DNA of 38,376 nt from an uncultured Muribaculum sp. (GCF_910583865.1 NZ_CAJTYX010000028.1:1-38376); one strand, 5' to 3'. Counted from the first letter of the stretch, positions 15,157 to 23,086 are shown. Numbers and translations are program-made. The notes: generated by a model not told the origin, from the sequence alone.

Positions 15157-18069
15157 TTATATGCCCGGTGCCATGACTTTGGCAGTCCAAGTCCCGATCC
15201 GTATCAAATAGATCCCGGTGGCAGGTAAGGCAATATCAGTCGCTCCTACACCGGATTTCTGCCGGCATATCGATCGGCCATGGGTATCATATACCTCAAT
15301 CAATTGTCCGGATTTTACATCATCCACATGAATCGACAAACCATGGACGGCAACAACAGGATTCCCCGAGGTAATCTCGTTGATGGTGGAAGTCTGGCCT
15401 GAATTCAGTGACAATCCAATCTTGTCCGTATCGCTGTCCCCCAACGATACATATGCCCGGAATGAGGAAAGACTGTCCCCGACAACTGCTTTCTTCAGAT
15501 AATCACCTTCCTCATCCATGAGATAGCCACCCGCAGGGAAGTCGCGTGTAGAGGAGAATGTGCCTTCCATCATGGCATGACCCACCGGCTGAAGCGGAAC
15601 AAAATTCACATCAGACATCATAAGTGTCCATTTGCCGCCGGCGTATCGGCCATCCAGCAGGAAAGGCATACCGGCTTTTGCCGATTCGATATATCCGAGA
15701 CGTAAGGTATCACCTTCAAGTCTGTGTGGAATCGCCATATGACATCCTTCCGGCAAATATGATGCATCAATGCCTACGGGTAGACACACTGTGTTGAAAT
15801 GACCGTTCAGATGTCGGGAATAATAGAGACCGTCTATTCTAAGAGGCGTGTCAAGAGTGAAATCCGACATGTCTACAAGTTTTGCCCGTCTGATATGATT
15901 GTCATATCCGACATTGTATGCGTCAAGAATGATTCCCGTAGAGTCTGTGTCAAAGAAAACGTTCTCGGCAGGTAGGCCCAGATCAATGAGCACACTGTCT
16001 CCATTAAAAGCCGCAACACGGTAATATTGCATAGGGGTCGGAGTCCCGGCACCGTCTTTAAGCAACAGCGGACGCCAATAACCTTGAATATATGGAACCG
16101 ATTCGTAGAATTCCACCTTGTTCAGGTCTGTCGCGAGATTTCTGAAAGCATCCTTGTCAAGTGCGGTGATGTTTTTGTTTTTATTGTCGGCATCCGTCCC
16201 GGCCAATCCAAATATGGCATTCTTGAGATAGTAGCAGTTTTTGAACAGTTGCGATGCATTTGAATTCTCGTAGGAGGCAGCTATATTGCCCACCGTACAA
16301 CCTATGCTGTCGACAATTATGTCCCCCATGTTATAGCAGTTCGAGGCTGTGCTTCCGGACCGGTTTCCATGGCTGTCCCAGTTTACCCATAGATTATGTG
16401 TCACTCCTCCGATCATGATGCCGGAAGCCTCCGCGCGGACTATACCGGCATTATAGCAGTTGCGGAGAGTGCCCGACCCTCCGGCGACACCTCCTATGCG
16501 AGAGCCTGTAGTCGATGAATGGACGTATCCGGCATTGTAGCTCGCAATAATGGTGGAACGTGAATTGTTGCTGCCGACGATACCGCCGACATTCATGCCT
16601 GAAGTGACTTCGCCCGTGTTGACGCAATTGCGTGCGGTCCCACCGCTGAGCCATCCTACGATACCACCGCAATCGCTATTATTCTCAATCGTGCCTACTG
16701 ACCCGGCATTTATGCAATTCCTTACTTCGTCGATAAGTTTGCCTGCAATTCCTCCGGTGCTTTTACATCCTTCAACGATGCCCTCGTTAGTGCAATCATA
16801 AATGTTGGTGTGAAATTCTCCAAGCGGGAGAATGCCTCCGGCAAGATTCCGGCTGACGATATGACCATTGTTGGTACATTCATATATCTCCCCGCAATAA
16901 CTTTTTCCGGCTATGCCGCCACACATGCTCTTTTCGCTGCCGGTAGAGATATTTCCGGAATTTCGGCTTGTATAGACCTTCGGCGTGTAGTATGTGTCAT
17001 ATTGACGGCCTCCGTTCAGATTACCGACGATACCGCCTACATACACGCTGTCTACATCGCAGATTATCTCGCCATGGTTCTCGGAACCATATATGCGTGA
17101 GTTGAAGTTATTGCTGCCGATTATGCCGCCCACGCATGAGCCGGGACACGTAGCTATAAGGCGACCACGGTTGATACACCCGGACACATAGGACGAATTG
17201 TTGCCGGCGATACCTCCTATGGCTGCCTCGTGGTCGCTCGTGACTACACCTTCATTGACCGAGTTTGTCACTGAAGAGGATACACTGCCCGTTATACCTC
17301 CGACACTGCCCCAATCCAGCGCTTTCACATATCCGACGTTGATGCAACTGTCGATTTTAGCGGCCGCAGAACCGGCAATACCTCCGGTCTCACAATTCCA
17401 CATGGATCCATACTCGTCAGGATAGGTCCATCCGGAGATGTGACCGGCATTCCTGCATCTGATTATAATTCCGTCCGCGAGCTTGCCGACGATGCCCCCG
17501 GATTGATGTGTAGGGCCGACCGCACGAACCGTAGCTTTATTCTCACAATCCATCACAGTCCCTCTGCTGAGACCGATGATGCCACCCGTAGCTTCCCCGC
17601 CGCAGATGTAGCTGTCGGCTAATTTGAGGTTTCGGACCTCTCCTTCCTTGTCGATATAGCCAAACAGTCCGCTGTTTTTGGCAGACGCGTCATTTATGTA
17701 GAGGCCTGATATGGTGTGGCCGCCTCCGTCAAAAACTCCATAAAATCCTTTTCCGTAGGAATCGCGCCCTATGGGAGTCCAGGCATCAAGACTAAGGCTG
17801 TCGCCGCAAAGAGAACCGTCTGGGTCGAGCACGTGGGAGTTGATGGAAATATCCCTTGTAAGACGGAAATACTTGCCTCTGGTGTAAAAGTCCTTTGCCT
17901 CCATCAGCCGGCCAAGTACGAGCAGGGAGTGGCTGTCCTCTATTATGTAAGGCGTTTCAAGAGAACCGTCGCCAGGCAGGACTTCTGTTGTGTCGGCTGC
18001 GAGAGACGTGGATGGAAACGACAGGGATAGCAGCAACTGGCCGGAGAGGATTACCTTCGTTTTTTTCAT
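15157..18069 (-). CDS. T9SS cargo protein with GLUG-type repeats
   Basis: A 970-residue secreted protein. The signal peptide ends near residue 24 (SLAAD). Residues about 35-620 hold a long series of GLUG-like units, each with a GGIxG or GGIVG turn followed by a strand and a Cys-Asn pair (for example SGGIVGKLADG, NCINAGSVG), predicted to stack as a right-handed beta-helix. A region without clear family (about 640-890) follows. The last 68 residues (903-970: LSIHVDDVKSGQLIEVYDTH, then LPATGIYLIRI) fit a type A T9SS sorting domain, so the protein should cross the outer membrane and attach to the surface. Role is probably adhesion or substrate contact. Transcription likely begins at 18446 with a leader of about 377 bases, which is unusual for this group. 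Confidence 0.87.
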   Translation of the reverse strand: MKKTKVILSGQLLLSLSFPSTSLAADTTEVLPGDGSLETPYIIEDSHSLLVLGRLMEAKDFYTRGKYFRLTRDISINSHVLDPDGSLCGDSLSLDAWTPIGRDSYGKGFYGVFDGGGHTISGLYINDASAKNSGLFGYIDKEGEVRNLKLADSYICGGEATGGIIGLSRGTVMDCENKATVRAVGPTHQSGGIVGKLADGIIIRCRNAGHISGWTYPDEYGSMWNCETGGIAGSAAAKIDSCINVGYVKALDWGSVGGITGSVSSSVTNSVNEGVVTSDHEAAIGGIAGNNSSYVSGCINRGRLIATCPGSCVGGIIGSNNFNSRIYGSENHGEIICDVDSVYVGGIVGNLNGGRQYDTYYTPKVYTSRNSGNISTGSEKSMCGGIAGKSYCGEIYECTNNGHIVSRNLAGGILPLGEFHTNIYDCTNEGIVEGCKSTGGIAGKLIDEVRNCINAGSVGTIENNSDCGGIVGWLSGGTARNCVNTGEVTSGMNVGGIVGSNNSRSTIIASYNAGYVHSSTTGSRIGGVAGGSGTLRNCYNAGIVRAEASGIMIGGVTHNLWVNWDSHGNRSGSTASNCYNMGDIIVDSIGCTVGNIAASYENSNASQLFKNCYYLKNAIFGLAGTDADNKNKNITALDKDAFRNLATDLNKVEFYESVPYIQGYWRPLLLKDGAGTPTPMQYYRVAAFNGDSVLIDLGLPAENVFFDTDSTGIILDAYNVGYDNHIRRAKLVDMSDFTLDTPLRIDGLYYSRHLNGHFNTVCLPVGIDASYLPEGCHMAIPHRLEGDTLRLGYIESAKAGMPFLLDGRYAGGKWTLMMSDVNFVPLQPVGHAMMEGTFSSTRDFPAGGYLMDEEGDYLKKAVVGDSLSSFRAYVSLGDSDTDKIGLSLNSGQTSTINEITSGNPVVAVHGLSIHVDDVKSGQLIEVYDTHGRSICRQKSGVGATDIALPATGIYLIRIGTWTAKVMAPGI

Positions 18070-18362
18070 AATTACTTTTCGTCACATCATGTCTCCCGGA
18101 TGATGTGGATTGGGTTATAACGAAGAGACGTGGGAAACTGTCATTGCCCGTTCCCAATACAAGGCCTTCGCATTGCCCATCTCAAGGAACGAGCAACACG
18201 CAGAAGCCCACGTCGTATGTAACACGAAAACTCACATCGTCCACCGGGTGGGCGATGTGGCTGAATATTACATATCCATGAGCATCTACCGTTGCTTTCC
18301 CTGTTGAGATTTAGAAGTTGCGAAGTTCTGTATTGCAGGGATCAAGCGCCGATAAACGCCTC
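18070..18362 (-). promoter_or_regulatory. Structured mRNA leader of the GLUG-repeat gene
   Basis: No promoter of TAnnTTTG form lies in this stretch, so the downstream gene is probably reached by read-through from 18446. It holds a strong hairpin at 18233-18259 (CACATCG and CGATGTG plus an inner CCACC/GGTGG stem). A second hairpin at 18083-18107 (CACATCAT/ATGATGTG) ends 13 bases before the start codon. The stretch at 18196-18209 is the perfect reverse complement of 18422-18435 in the short RNA. A small open frame of 21 codons plus stop (18115-18180) also lies here. These features suggest control of transcription or translation, but no known riboswitch is recognised. Confidence 0.5.
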
Positions 18363-18387
18363 AAAAAATGTCATGCCTCCGCATGAC
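18363..18387 (-). terminator. Intrinsic terminator inside the leader
   Basis: On the minus strand GTCATGC, loop GGAG, GCATGAC is followed by ATTTTTT: a perfect 7-base stem, tetraloop and T-run. It lies about 60-80 bases after the predicted start at 18446 and about 293 bases before the GLUG gene start, so full mRNA requires read-through. Confidence 0.82.
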
Positions 18388-18446
18388 GGTCAACCCTCCC
18401 GACACATTCATGCCCCTGCGGGGGCTTCTGCGTGTCTTGGAAGTGA
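18363..18446 (-). ncRNA. Candidate short structured RNA or attenuated leader (about 84 nt)
   Basis: A complete small transcription unit is visible: a promoter at 18453-18484, an expected start near 18446, and an intrinsic terminator ending near 18363. The RNA can fold as an outer stem GACAC/GTGTC (18432-18436 with 18401-18405) around an inner stem GCCCC/GGGGC (18421-18425 with 18412-18416), followed by the terminator hairpin. A 16-codon open frame (18411 to 18361) ends exactly in the U-run. The 14 bases at 18422-18435 can pair perfectly with the downstream leader. It may be an independent small RNA, an attenuator for the GLUG gene, or both. I do not recognise a named family. Confidence 0.5.
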
Positions 18447-18452
18447 CTTTGC

Positions 18453-18484
18453 CAAAGGTATCACTTTTACTTCATGCTGCCAAA
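18453..18484 (-). promoter_or_regulatory. Promoter of the short RNA and GLUG gene
   Basis: The minus strand has TTTG (18481-18484) and TACCTTTG (18453-18460) with 20 bases between, a near-ideal Bacteroidetes promoter. Expected start is about 18446. Confidence 0.78.
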
Positions 18485-18531
18485 TATCCATTGAAAAATT
18501 TGTAAAGCGTTATGAAAACGGACTGCATGAA

Positions 18532-18563
18532 TTTGGGAATGCGGGGAGCAAGAGCTAATTTTG
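18532..18563 (+). promoter_or_regulatory. Promoter giving a leaderless DUF5131 mRNA
   Basis: The plus strand has TTTG (18532-18535), 20 bases, then TAATTTTG (18556-18563). Transcription would start about six bases later, at or next to the ATG at 18570, so the mRNA would have no leader or ribosome site. It is divergent from the promoter at 18453-18484. Confidence 0.65.
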
Positions 18564-18569
18564 TCGATT

Positions 18570-19304
18570 ATGCCGGTATGGAATCCGTGGCATGGATGCC
18601 ACAAGACCAGCGAAGGGTGCAGGCATTGTTACGTCTATCGCGAAGATGCGGCCCGGGGAGTGAGTGTGCCCACAAACGAGGTGCATCGTACCGCCGCGTT
18701 CAATCTGCCGCTACGCCGCGACCGGCATAAGAACCTGAAATTTCCTTCCGGAACGCATTTCTGGCTATGCTTTACTTCTGATCTTCTGATTGAGGAGGCC
18801 GACGAATGGCGTGCCGACATATGGAGCATGATCAGGCAGCGGTCAGACTGCCACTTTACTTTTTTCACCAAACGCATCCACCGGCTCGGGGAATGCCTGC
18901 CACAAGACTGGGGCGACGGCTACGACAACGTGACCATAGGTTGTACTGTGGAAAACCAGGATCGTGCCGACTACCGTATGCCTATTTTCCTCAGCATGCC
19001 CATAAAGCACAGGCTTGTCGTCGTAGAGCCAATGATAGGGCCTGTCGACCTCTCGCTTTACCTCGATCCGGGCATAATAGATGATGTCTCTATAGGGGGC
19101 GAGTCGGGCAAATATGGTCGGACACTTGATTTCGAATGGGTAAAGGAGTTGTATCGGCAGTGTCGTGAGGCAGGAGTGGCATGCAGTTTCCATCAGACCG
19201 GATCGTACCTCCGCAAGGATGGCCGCGTCTACCATATACCGCGCGAACACCAGCACTCACAAGCGCGTATGGCTCTCCTGTCTATCACCTTTCCTGCCCG
19301 CTGA
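18570..19304 (+). CDS. DUF5131 family protein (phage Gp37/Gp68-like), radical SAM-like
   Basis: A 244-residue protein and the only plus-strand gene seen. It begins MPVWNPWHGCHKTSEGCRHC, the hallmark of the DUF5131 or Gp37/Gp68 family. Cys10, Cys17 and Cys20 form a Cx6CxxC cluster that could hold an iron-sulfur centre, and the family is thought to be related to radical SAM enzymes. Later family segments are present (FWLCFTSDLLIEEADEW, FFTKR, GCTVENQDRADYR, VEPMIGPVDL, IGGESG). The substrate is unknown. I chose the ATG at 18570: the frame is open three codons further, but the promoter at 18532-18563 overlaps those codons. Family members occur in phages and in bacterial chromosomes; no phage genes surround it here. 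Confidence 0.85.
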   Translation: MPVWNPWHGCHKTSEGCRHCYVYREDAARGVSVPTNEVHRTAAFNLPLRRDRHKNLKFPSGTHFWLCFTSDLLIEEADEWRADIWSMIRQRSDCHFTFFTKRIHRLGECLPQDWGDGYDNVTIGCTVENQDRADYRMPIFLSMPIKHRLVVVEPMIGPVDLSLYLDPGIIDDVSIGGESGKYGRTLDFEWVKELYRQCREAGVACSFHQTGSYLRKDGRVYHIPREHQHSQARMALLSITFPAR

Positions 19305-19330
19305 CCCGCAGAAATCATGAAAATCATCCA

Positions 19331-19390
19331 AGTGCCAATATTTTGGCACTAAACAAGATTAACGGCAACAGACAATATATTGATATTGTC
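19331..19390. terminator. Two hairpins between convergent genes
   Basis: AGTGCCAA-TATT-TTGGCACT (19331-19350) and GACAATAT-ATTG-ATATTGTC (19371-19390) are both perfect 8-base stems with 4-base loops. They lie between the ends of the DUF5131 gene (19304) and the LD-carboxypeptidase gene (19430), where a two-way terminator is expected. T-runs after them are poor. Confidence 0.55.
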
Positions 19391-19429
19391 ATTTCCATGA
19401 CGGATAAATCCTTGTCAAAGGCATCCCTC

Positions 19430-20338
19430 TTAGACAAACACAAGATTGACCGCATCCATTGAAACGGAGAGGGTGGCGGGGGCACCTGATAGGAGGGGGA
19501 GGTTGTGGGCGACATGGCCGACGGGAAAACCGAAAGCGACGGGGCAACGGAGGGTGGAGAGCATCGGTGCGAGCATGGAGTACATGTCGGTATGGTTGCG
19601 GTCGGGGCGGTAGTCGGTAAACCGGCCTACGATGACTCCGGCCACCCTGTCGAGGAAGCCGCACAGGCGCAGCTGCCATATTATGCGCTCTACTTTGTAA
19701 ATGGGTTCGGCGATATCCTCGATGAAGAGTATGGTTTCCTCGGGAGCGGCGAACGGTGAGACGGGGGTGGATATGAGCGCGGATATCACGGCAAGGTTGC
19801 CTCCGAGCAGACGCCCCGAAGCTGTGCCGGGAAGGTTGAGCGGATGGGGCGCCACCTCATATATGGGGTGTTCCCCTTGCAGGATGGAGAAGAGGCGCAG
19901 ATTGTCGGCATCATCGGCCTCGTGCAGTGCGAGGGCCTTGCACATGGAGGCATGTATGGAGACAACGCCATGGGAATTGAGCAACGCATGCAGTGCGGAG
20001 ATGTCGCTGAAGCCCACAAGCCAGCGCGGATCGTCGAGCCACTGTCCGACAGGGAAGCGCGGCAGCAGGTGCACGACGCCATAGCCGCCACGGGAGCAGA
20101 GCACCACGCGCACGTCCGGATCGGAAAGAGCCACGTCTATGTCGGCAAGGCGTTCGTCGAGAGTGCCGCTGTAGGATCCGTTCTCGCCGAGGGCATGCGG
20201 TTCCACGACAGGCACATATCCATGCGCCGATATCCATTCGCAGGCACCGGCCACGTAGTCGGGATTGATGATGCTCGCCGGGGAGATGATGGCAATCTTG
20301 TCGCCCTTGCGGAGGGGGCGCGGGAATATGGTCTCCAT
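19430..20338 (-). CDS. ldcA: LD-carboxypeptidase (muramoyltetrapeptide carboxypeptidase)
   Basis: A 302-residue S66 serine peptidase that trims the terminal D-Ala from murein tetrapeptides during cell-wall recycling. The catalytic triad is visible: nucleophile Ser111 in GFSDISAL, Glu207 in FIEDIAEPIYKVER and His275 in FPVGHVAHN. The N-terminal KGDKIAIISPAS and the SRGGYG motif (82-87) are also typical. There is no signal peptide, so it acts in the cytoplasm. It starts three bases after the radical SAM gene and is co-transcribed with it. Confidence 0.92.
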   Translation of the reverse strand: METIFPRPLRKGDKIAIISPASIINPDYVAGACEWISAHGYVPVVEPHALGENGSYSGTLDERLADIDVALSDPDVRVVLCSRGGYGVVHLLPRFPVGQWLDDPRWLVGFSDISALHALLNSHGVVSIHASMCKALALHEADDADNLRLFSILQGEHPIYEVAPHPLNLPGTASGRLLGGNLAVISALISTPVSPFAAPEETILFIEDIAEPIYKVERIIWQLRLCGFLDRVAGVIVGRFTDYRPDRNHTDMYSMLAPMLSTLRCPVAFGFPVGHVAHNLPLLSGAPATLSVSMDAVNLVFV

Positions 20339-20341
20339 ACT

Positions 20342-21121
20342 TCAGGCTGTCACTATCTTTATGCCGGTAGCTGCGGCTATGCGTGCTGCTATGGCATCAA
20401 GTTCGGGGCGCTCCACTTTCTGTAGGTCGGCTTCGGGAGTAGCACGGTCGATGGAGTATAGCATCACCTCGCGCGGAGCTATCCGGCGATATGCTTCGAT
20501 GAGGGCGTCAATCTCCTCCGGGACGGTATTGTCTATATGCCGTCCGCCGTGGTTGCCGCGCAGCAGCATGGTCTGGATTATGCACTTGTCTCCCATGGCG
20601 GCAAGTTGTGGAATCAGCTTCTCGCAGGTGAAATCCGGCGAATTGGGCTGGTCGATAAGGCGCATGGTCGGAGTAAGGGCCGAATCAAGCTTGAGAATGC
20701 AATTGTCGGCCATGAGCAGTCCCCGGCGCACGTCCTCACGGTCGAGCCGCGTCGAATTGCACAGCACCGACACTTTCGCTTCCGGGAAATAACGATCCCT
20801 GACTTCGAGGGTATCGGAAATGATACCCTCGAAGTCAGGATGTAATGTGGGTTCCCCGTTGCCGGAAAAGGTAATCACGTCGAGCGACTGTCCGCGTGAA
20901 CGCATGTCGGCAAGCTTGGCTTCAAGGTCACGCTTCACCTCGGCTCGCGACGGTAGTCCCGTGGTGCCCGGACCTTGGGCATTCCAGCCCGCTTCACAGT
21001 ACACGCAGTCGAACGAGCAGACCTTCCCGTCGTCGGGCGATAGGTTCACTCCGAGCGAGGTGCCGAGACGCCGCGAATGTATCGGGCCGAAGATGGTGGA
21101 ATGGAACAGTACACGTTGCAT
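20342..21121 (-). CDS. Radical SAM protein
   Basis: A 259-residue protein with the radical SAM cluster motif CSFDCVYC (Cys35, Cys39, Cys42; CxxxCxxC) and the SAM-contact segment FSGNGEPTLHPDF that fits the GGE-type motif. The family of short radical SAM proteins starting with xxFGPVxSRRLGxSLGxN is widespread, but its reaction is unsettled. It is first in an operon with ldcA and has its own promoter at 21140-21171. The coding sequence contains a perfect 18-base inverted repeat at 20798-20839. Confidence 0.85.
   Translation of the reverse strand: MQRVLFHSTIFGPIHSRRLGTSLGVNLSPDDGKVCSFDCVYCEAGWNAQGPGTTGLPSRAEVKRDLEAKLADMRSRGQSLDVITFSGNGEPTLHPDFEGIISDTLEVRDRYFPEAKVSVLCNSTRLDREDVRRGLLMADNCILKLDSALTPTMRLIDQPNSPDFTCEKLIPQLAAMGDKCIIQTMLLRGNHGGRHIDNTVPEEIDALIEAYRRIAPREVMLYSIDRATPEADLQKVERPELDAIAARIAAATGIKIVTA
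20798..20839. repeat. Perfect 18-base inverted repeat inside the radical SAM gene
   Basis: CCTGACTTCGAGGGTATC (20798-20815) and its exact reverse complement (20822-20839) are separated by six bases. The hairpin encodes part of HPDFEGIISDTLEVRDR without breaking the frame. Arms this long and perfect are unexpected in ordinary coding sequence. Confidence 0.9.
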
Positions 21122-21139
21122 ATCTTAATCCTTTTCAGG

Positions 21140-21171
21140 CAAAGATACGAATAAGTCGAGCGCAAAAGCAA
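21140..21171 (-). promoter_or_regulatory. Promoter of the radical SAM-ldcA operon
   Basis: The minus strand has TTG (21169-21171, within TTTGC) and TATCTTTG (21140-21147) with 21 bases between. It lies 19 bases before the start codon at 21121, giving a very short leader. Confidence 0.7.
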
Positions 21172-21207
21172 ATTTATTTGGTTTTGCCGAGCGTGAGTAT
21201 CTAAGAT

Positions 21208-22542
21208 TCAGAAACTGTACTGGCATGTGAGGCCGATGCGGTTCACCCAGCGTCGGTCGCCGCCGAGATTCTTGCGCGCACCGAAATCGTATTCGGCGCC
21301 GAGAAGCAGACGCGACGTAGGATTCCAGAATATGTTGGCGGCTCCGTAAAGACCGTACTTATAGAGTCCGTCGTTCTGTACGTCGCCCGGATAGAGGCGT
21401 ACTTCGCTGAACATCACCGTGGAGTAGAGGTCGGGACGGAAGTTATACTGCAATGCGGCATACCATGCGAGCGACGTGGGCGCGCGCATCGATCCGGGGG
21501 TCTCTACATCGGGAAGCATGTCAAGGCCGCGTGAGGAGCATTGCAGGTCGTTGTTGAGCGAGGCGATACCTTTTCCTACATTGATGCTGCCGTAGAAGCG
21601 AGTGGCCGGGAGCGGGTCGGCCACGGTGCTGAGATGTGCGCCCCACCCGATGGTGCGGTGGTTGCCGGCGGCCACCTCGTTACGGTACTCAAGGCCGCGG
21701 ATTATACCTGACAGGCGGATGTGATATAGTCCGTCGGCCCACTGGTACTGTGCGAAAGCGGCTACGTCGGGCATGAAAGCGTTGCATGCGGAAGCAATGC
21801 CTACATAGTCGGGCACCTGGTCGTTGGGAGCTTCGACAGATGCAGCCACGCTCCAGCGGTTGCCCTTGAAGGTGTGCATATAGCGCAACAGCATGGTAGT
21901 CTCGGAAATCTCGGCGTTGGGTCCTTGCGGGTCCACTGTGTTAGGGCAGGCGGCGGGGTCGGAGAAGGTAGTGTTGGCATAACCGAGAGTCCAGTCGCCG
22001 ATGCTCGCATATGCCTTGTCGAGCTTGAATCCGTAGCCGTTCATTCCGCCACCGGAGAACTTGGCACTGATGTACAGCTGATACCATCCGAAACGGTCGC
22101 TTTTTCCGAACAAACGCATGAACAGTTTCGATTGGCTCGCGGTAGCTCCGATGCGGTGCCGCTGTGTGTTGTCGCGCACCATCGGTATCTCGAATGTGAC
22201 GAACCCATTGTCGTTTATCGTACCGTTCCAGTCATAGTAGCCTATGGCGTTGAACTGGCCGCCTATGCCGAGTGCAAGGCGCGAATCCTTGCTCATGAAC
22301 ATGAAGTACGGAGCCAACGGATCGTGGGCATGGCGGAACTGGTCGAAATAAAATTTACCCATCAGTTCCTGACGTGCCGCCTCGGCGGCCGAGCCGGACG
22401 CCGATGAGCCTTCACCGAAATAAATGGTCTTGTGGCCATGGTCTACTGCAATGTCCGGAGCGGGTTGCTCGGCATTGATCTGGGCAAACGAGGCCACCGT
22501 GGCGGTACACATGGAGGCCAGCAGAAGTTTACGTAACGACAT
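21208..22542 (-). CDS. DcaP-like outer-membrane porin
   Basis: A 444-residue protein with a signal peptide (residues 1-20, ASFAQ). Its middle (LFMRLFGKSDRFGWYQLYIS, LDKAYASIGDWTLGYANTTF, SDPAACPNTVDPQGP) matches the DcaP family of trimeric outer-membrane porins, which have a conserved xxTFxDPxxxPxTVD segment. The chain is strand-rich and ends in Y-S-F, the usual aromatic end of barrel proteins. It probably lets small, perhaps acidic, solutes cross the outer membrane; the substrate cannot be read from sequence. A large hairpin lies directly before its start codon. It stands alone between the radical SAM promoter and the HIT gene. Confidence 0.85.
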   Translation of the reverse strand: MSLRKLLLASMCTATVASFAQINAEQPAPDIAVDHGHKTIYFGEGSSASGSAAEAARQELMGKFYFDQFRHAHDPLAPYFMFMSKDSRLALGIGGQFNAIGYYDWNGTINDNGFVTFEIPMVRDNTQRHRIGATASQSKLFMRLFGKSDRFGWYQLYISAKFSGGGMNGYGFKLDKAYASIGDWTLGYANTTFSDPAACPNTVDPQGPNAEISETTMLLRYMHTFKGNRWSVAASVEAPNDQVPDYVGIASACNAFMPDVAAFAQYQWADGLYHIRLSGIIRGLEYRNEVAAGNHRTIGWGAHLSTVADPLPATRFYGSINVGKGIASLNNDLQCSSRGLDMLPDVETPGSMRAPTSLAWYAALQYNFRPDLYSTVMFSEVRLYPGDVQNDGLYKYGLYGAANIFWNPTSRLLLGAEYDFGARKNLGGDRRWVNRIGLTCQYSF

Positions 22543-22548
22543 AATAAA

Positions 22549-22592
22549 GACGATAGAAAGTTGTTATTTAATGTTAACAACATTCTATCGTC
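22549..22592. promoter_or_regulatory. Large hairpin just upstream of the porin start
   Basis: GACGATAGAAAGTTGTTA (22549-22566) and TAACAACATTCTATCGTC (22575-22592) pair over 18 positions with one mismatch and an 8-base loop. On the minus strand the stem ends six bases before the porin ATG and is followed by TTTATT. It could terminate greA-HIT transcripts, hide the porin ribosome site or be a repressor site. The structure is certain, the role is not. Confidence 0.7.
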
Positions 22593-22678
22593 CGATTATG
22601 TTGAATTAAATTCGATATTTAACTATATGGATCTCTTCGGATGACCTGCGGTCGGTCACTGCGAAAAATCCGGAGAGG

Positions 22679-23074
22679 CTATTCCACCTCCTTGGCGATT
22701 GAAGCGGCGATGGCAGACATACGGTCGGCGTCGAGCGTGAGATGCTCTCCGAAGAAGTTCATGTCGGCCTCACGGTTGATGGGCACGAGATGGATGTGGG
22801 CATGGGGCACTTCCAGCCCCATCACTGCGACTCCGACACGCTTGCAGGGGAGTGCTTTTTTCATTGCCGATGCCACTTTCTTGGCAAAGAGCTGCAGGTC
22901 GGCATATTCTTTGTCGGTGAGGTCGAATATATAGTCGACCTCCCGCTTTGGGATGACGAGCGTGTGTCCCTCGGCCACGGGGCTTATGTCGAGAAAAGCG
23001 TAGTGGCGGTCATCCTCGGCCACCTTGTAGCTGGGAATTTCGCCGGCTACAATCTTCGAGAAAATACTTGCCAT
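22679..23074 (-). CDS. HIT family nucleotide hydrolase or transferase
   Basis: A 131-residue protein with the histidine triad HAHIHLVP (His91, His93, His95) and the conserved N-terminal pattern IFSKIVAGEIPSYKVAEDD. HIT proteins cleave nucleotide phosphoramidates or adenylated compounds. It lies 12 bases after greA and is probably co-transcribed with it, a common arrangement in Bacteroidetes. Confidence 0.92.
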   Translation of the reverse strand: MASIFSKIVAGEIPSYKVAEDDRHYAFLDISPVAEGHTLVIPKREVDYIFDLTDKEYADLQLFAKKVASAMKKALPCKRVGVAVMGLEVPHAHIHLVPINREADMNFFGEHLTLDADRMSAIAASIAKEVE

Positions 23075-23086
23075 AGCTCCAGGGCG

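Noticed and set aside
16000..17700. The repeated GGIxG stretches as a mobile or CRISPR-like repeat array
   Set aside because: Repeats are in frame and divergent at the DNA level; they are GLUG protein units, not DNA repeats.
18570..19304. The DUF5131 gene as part of a prophage
   Set aside because: Family members occur in phages, but no capsid, tail, integrase or other phage gene is in the window; it stands alone among chromosomal genes.
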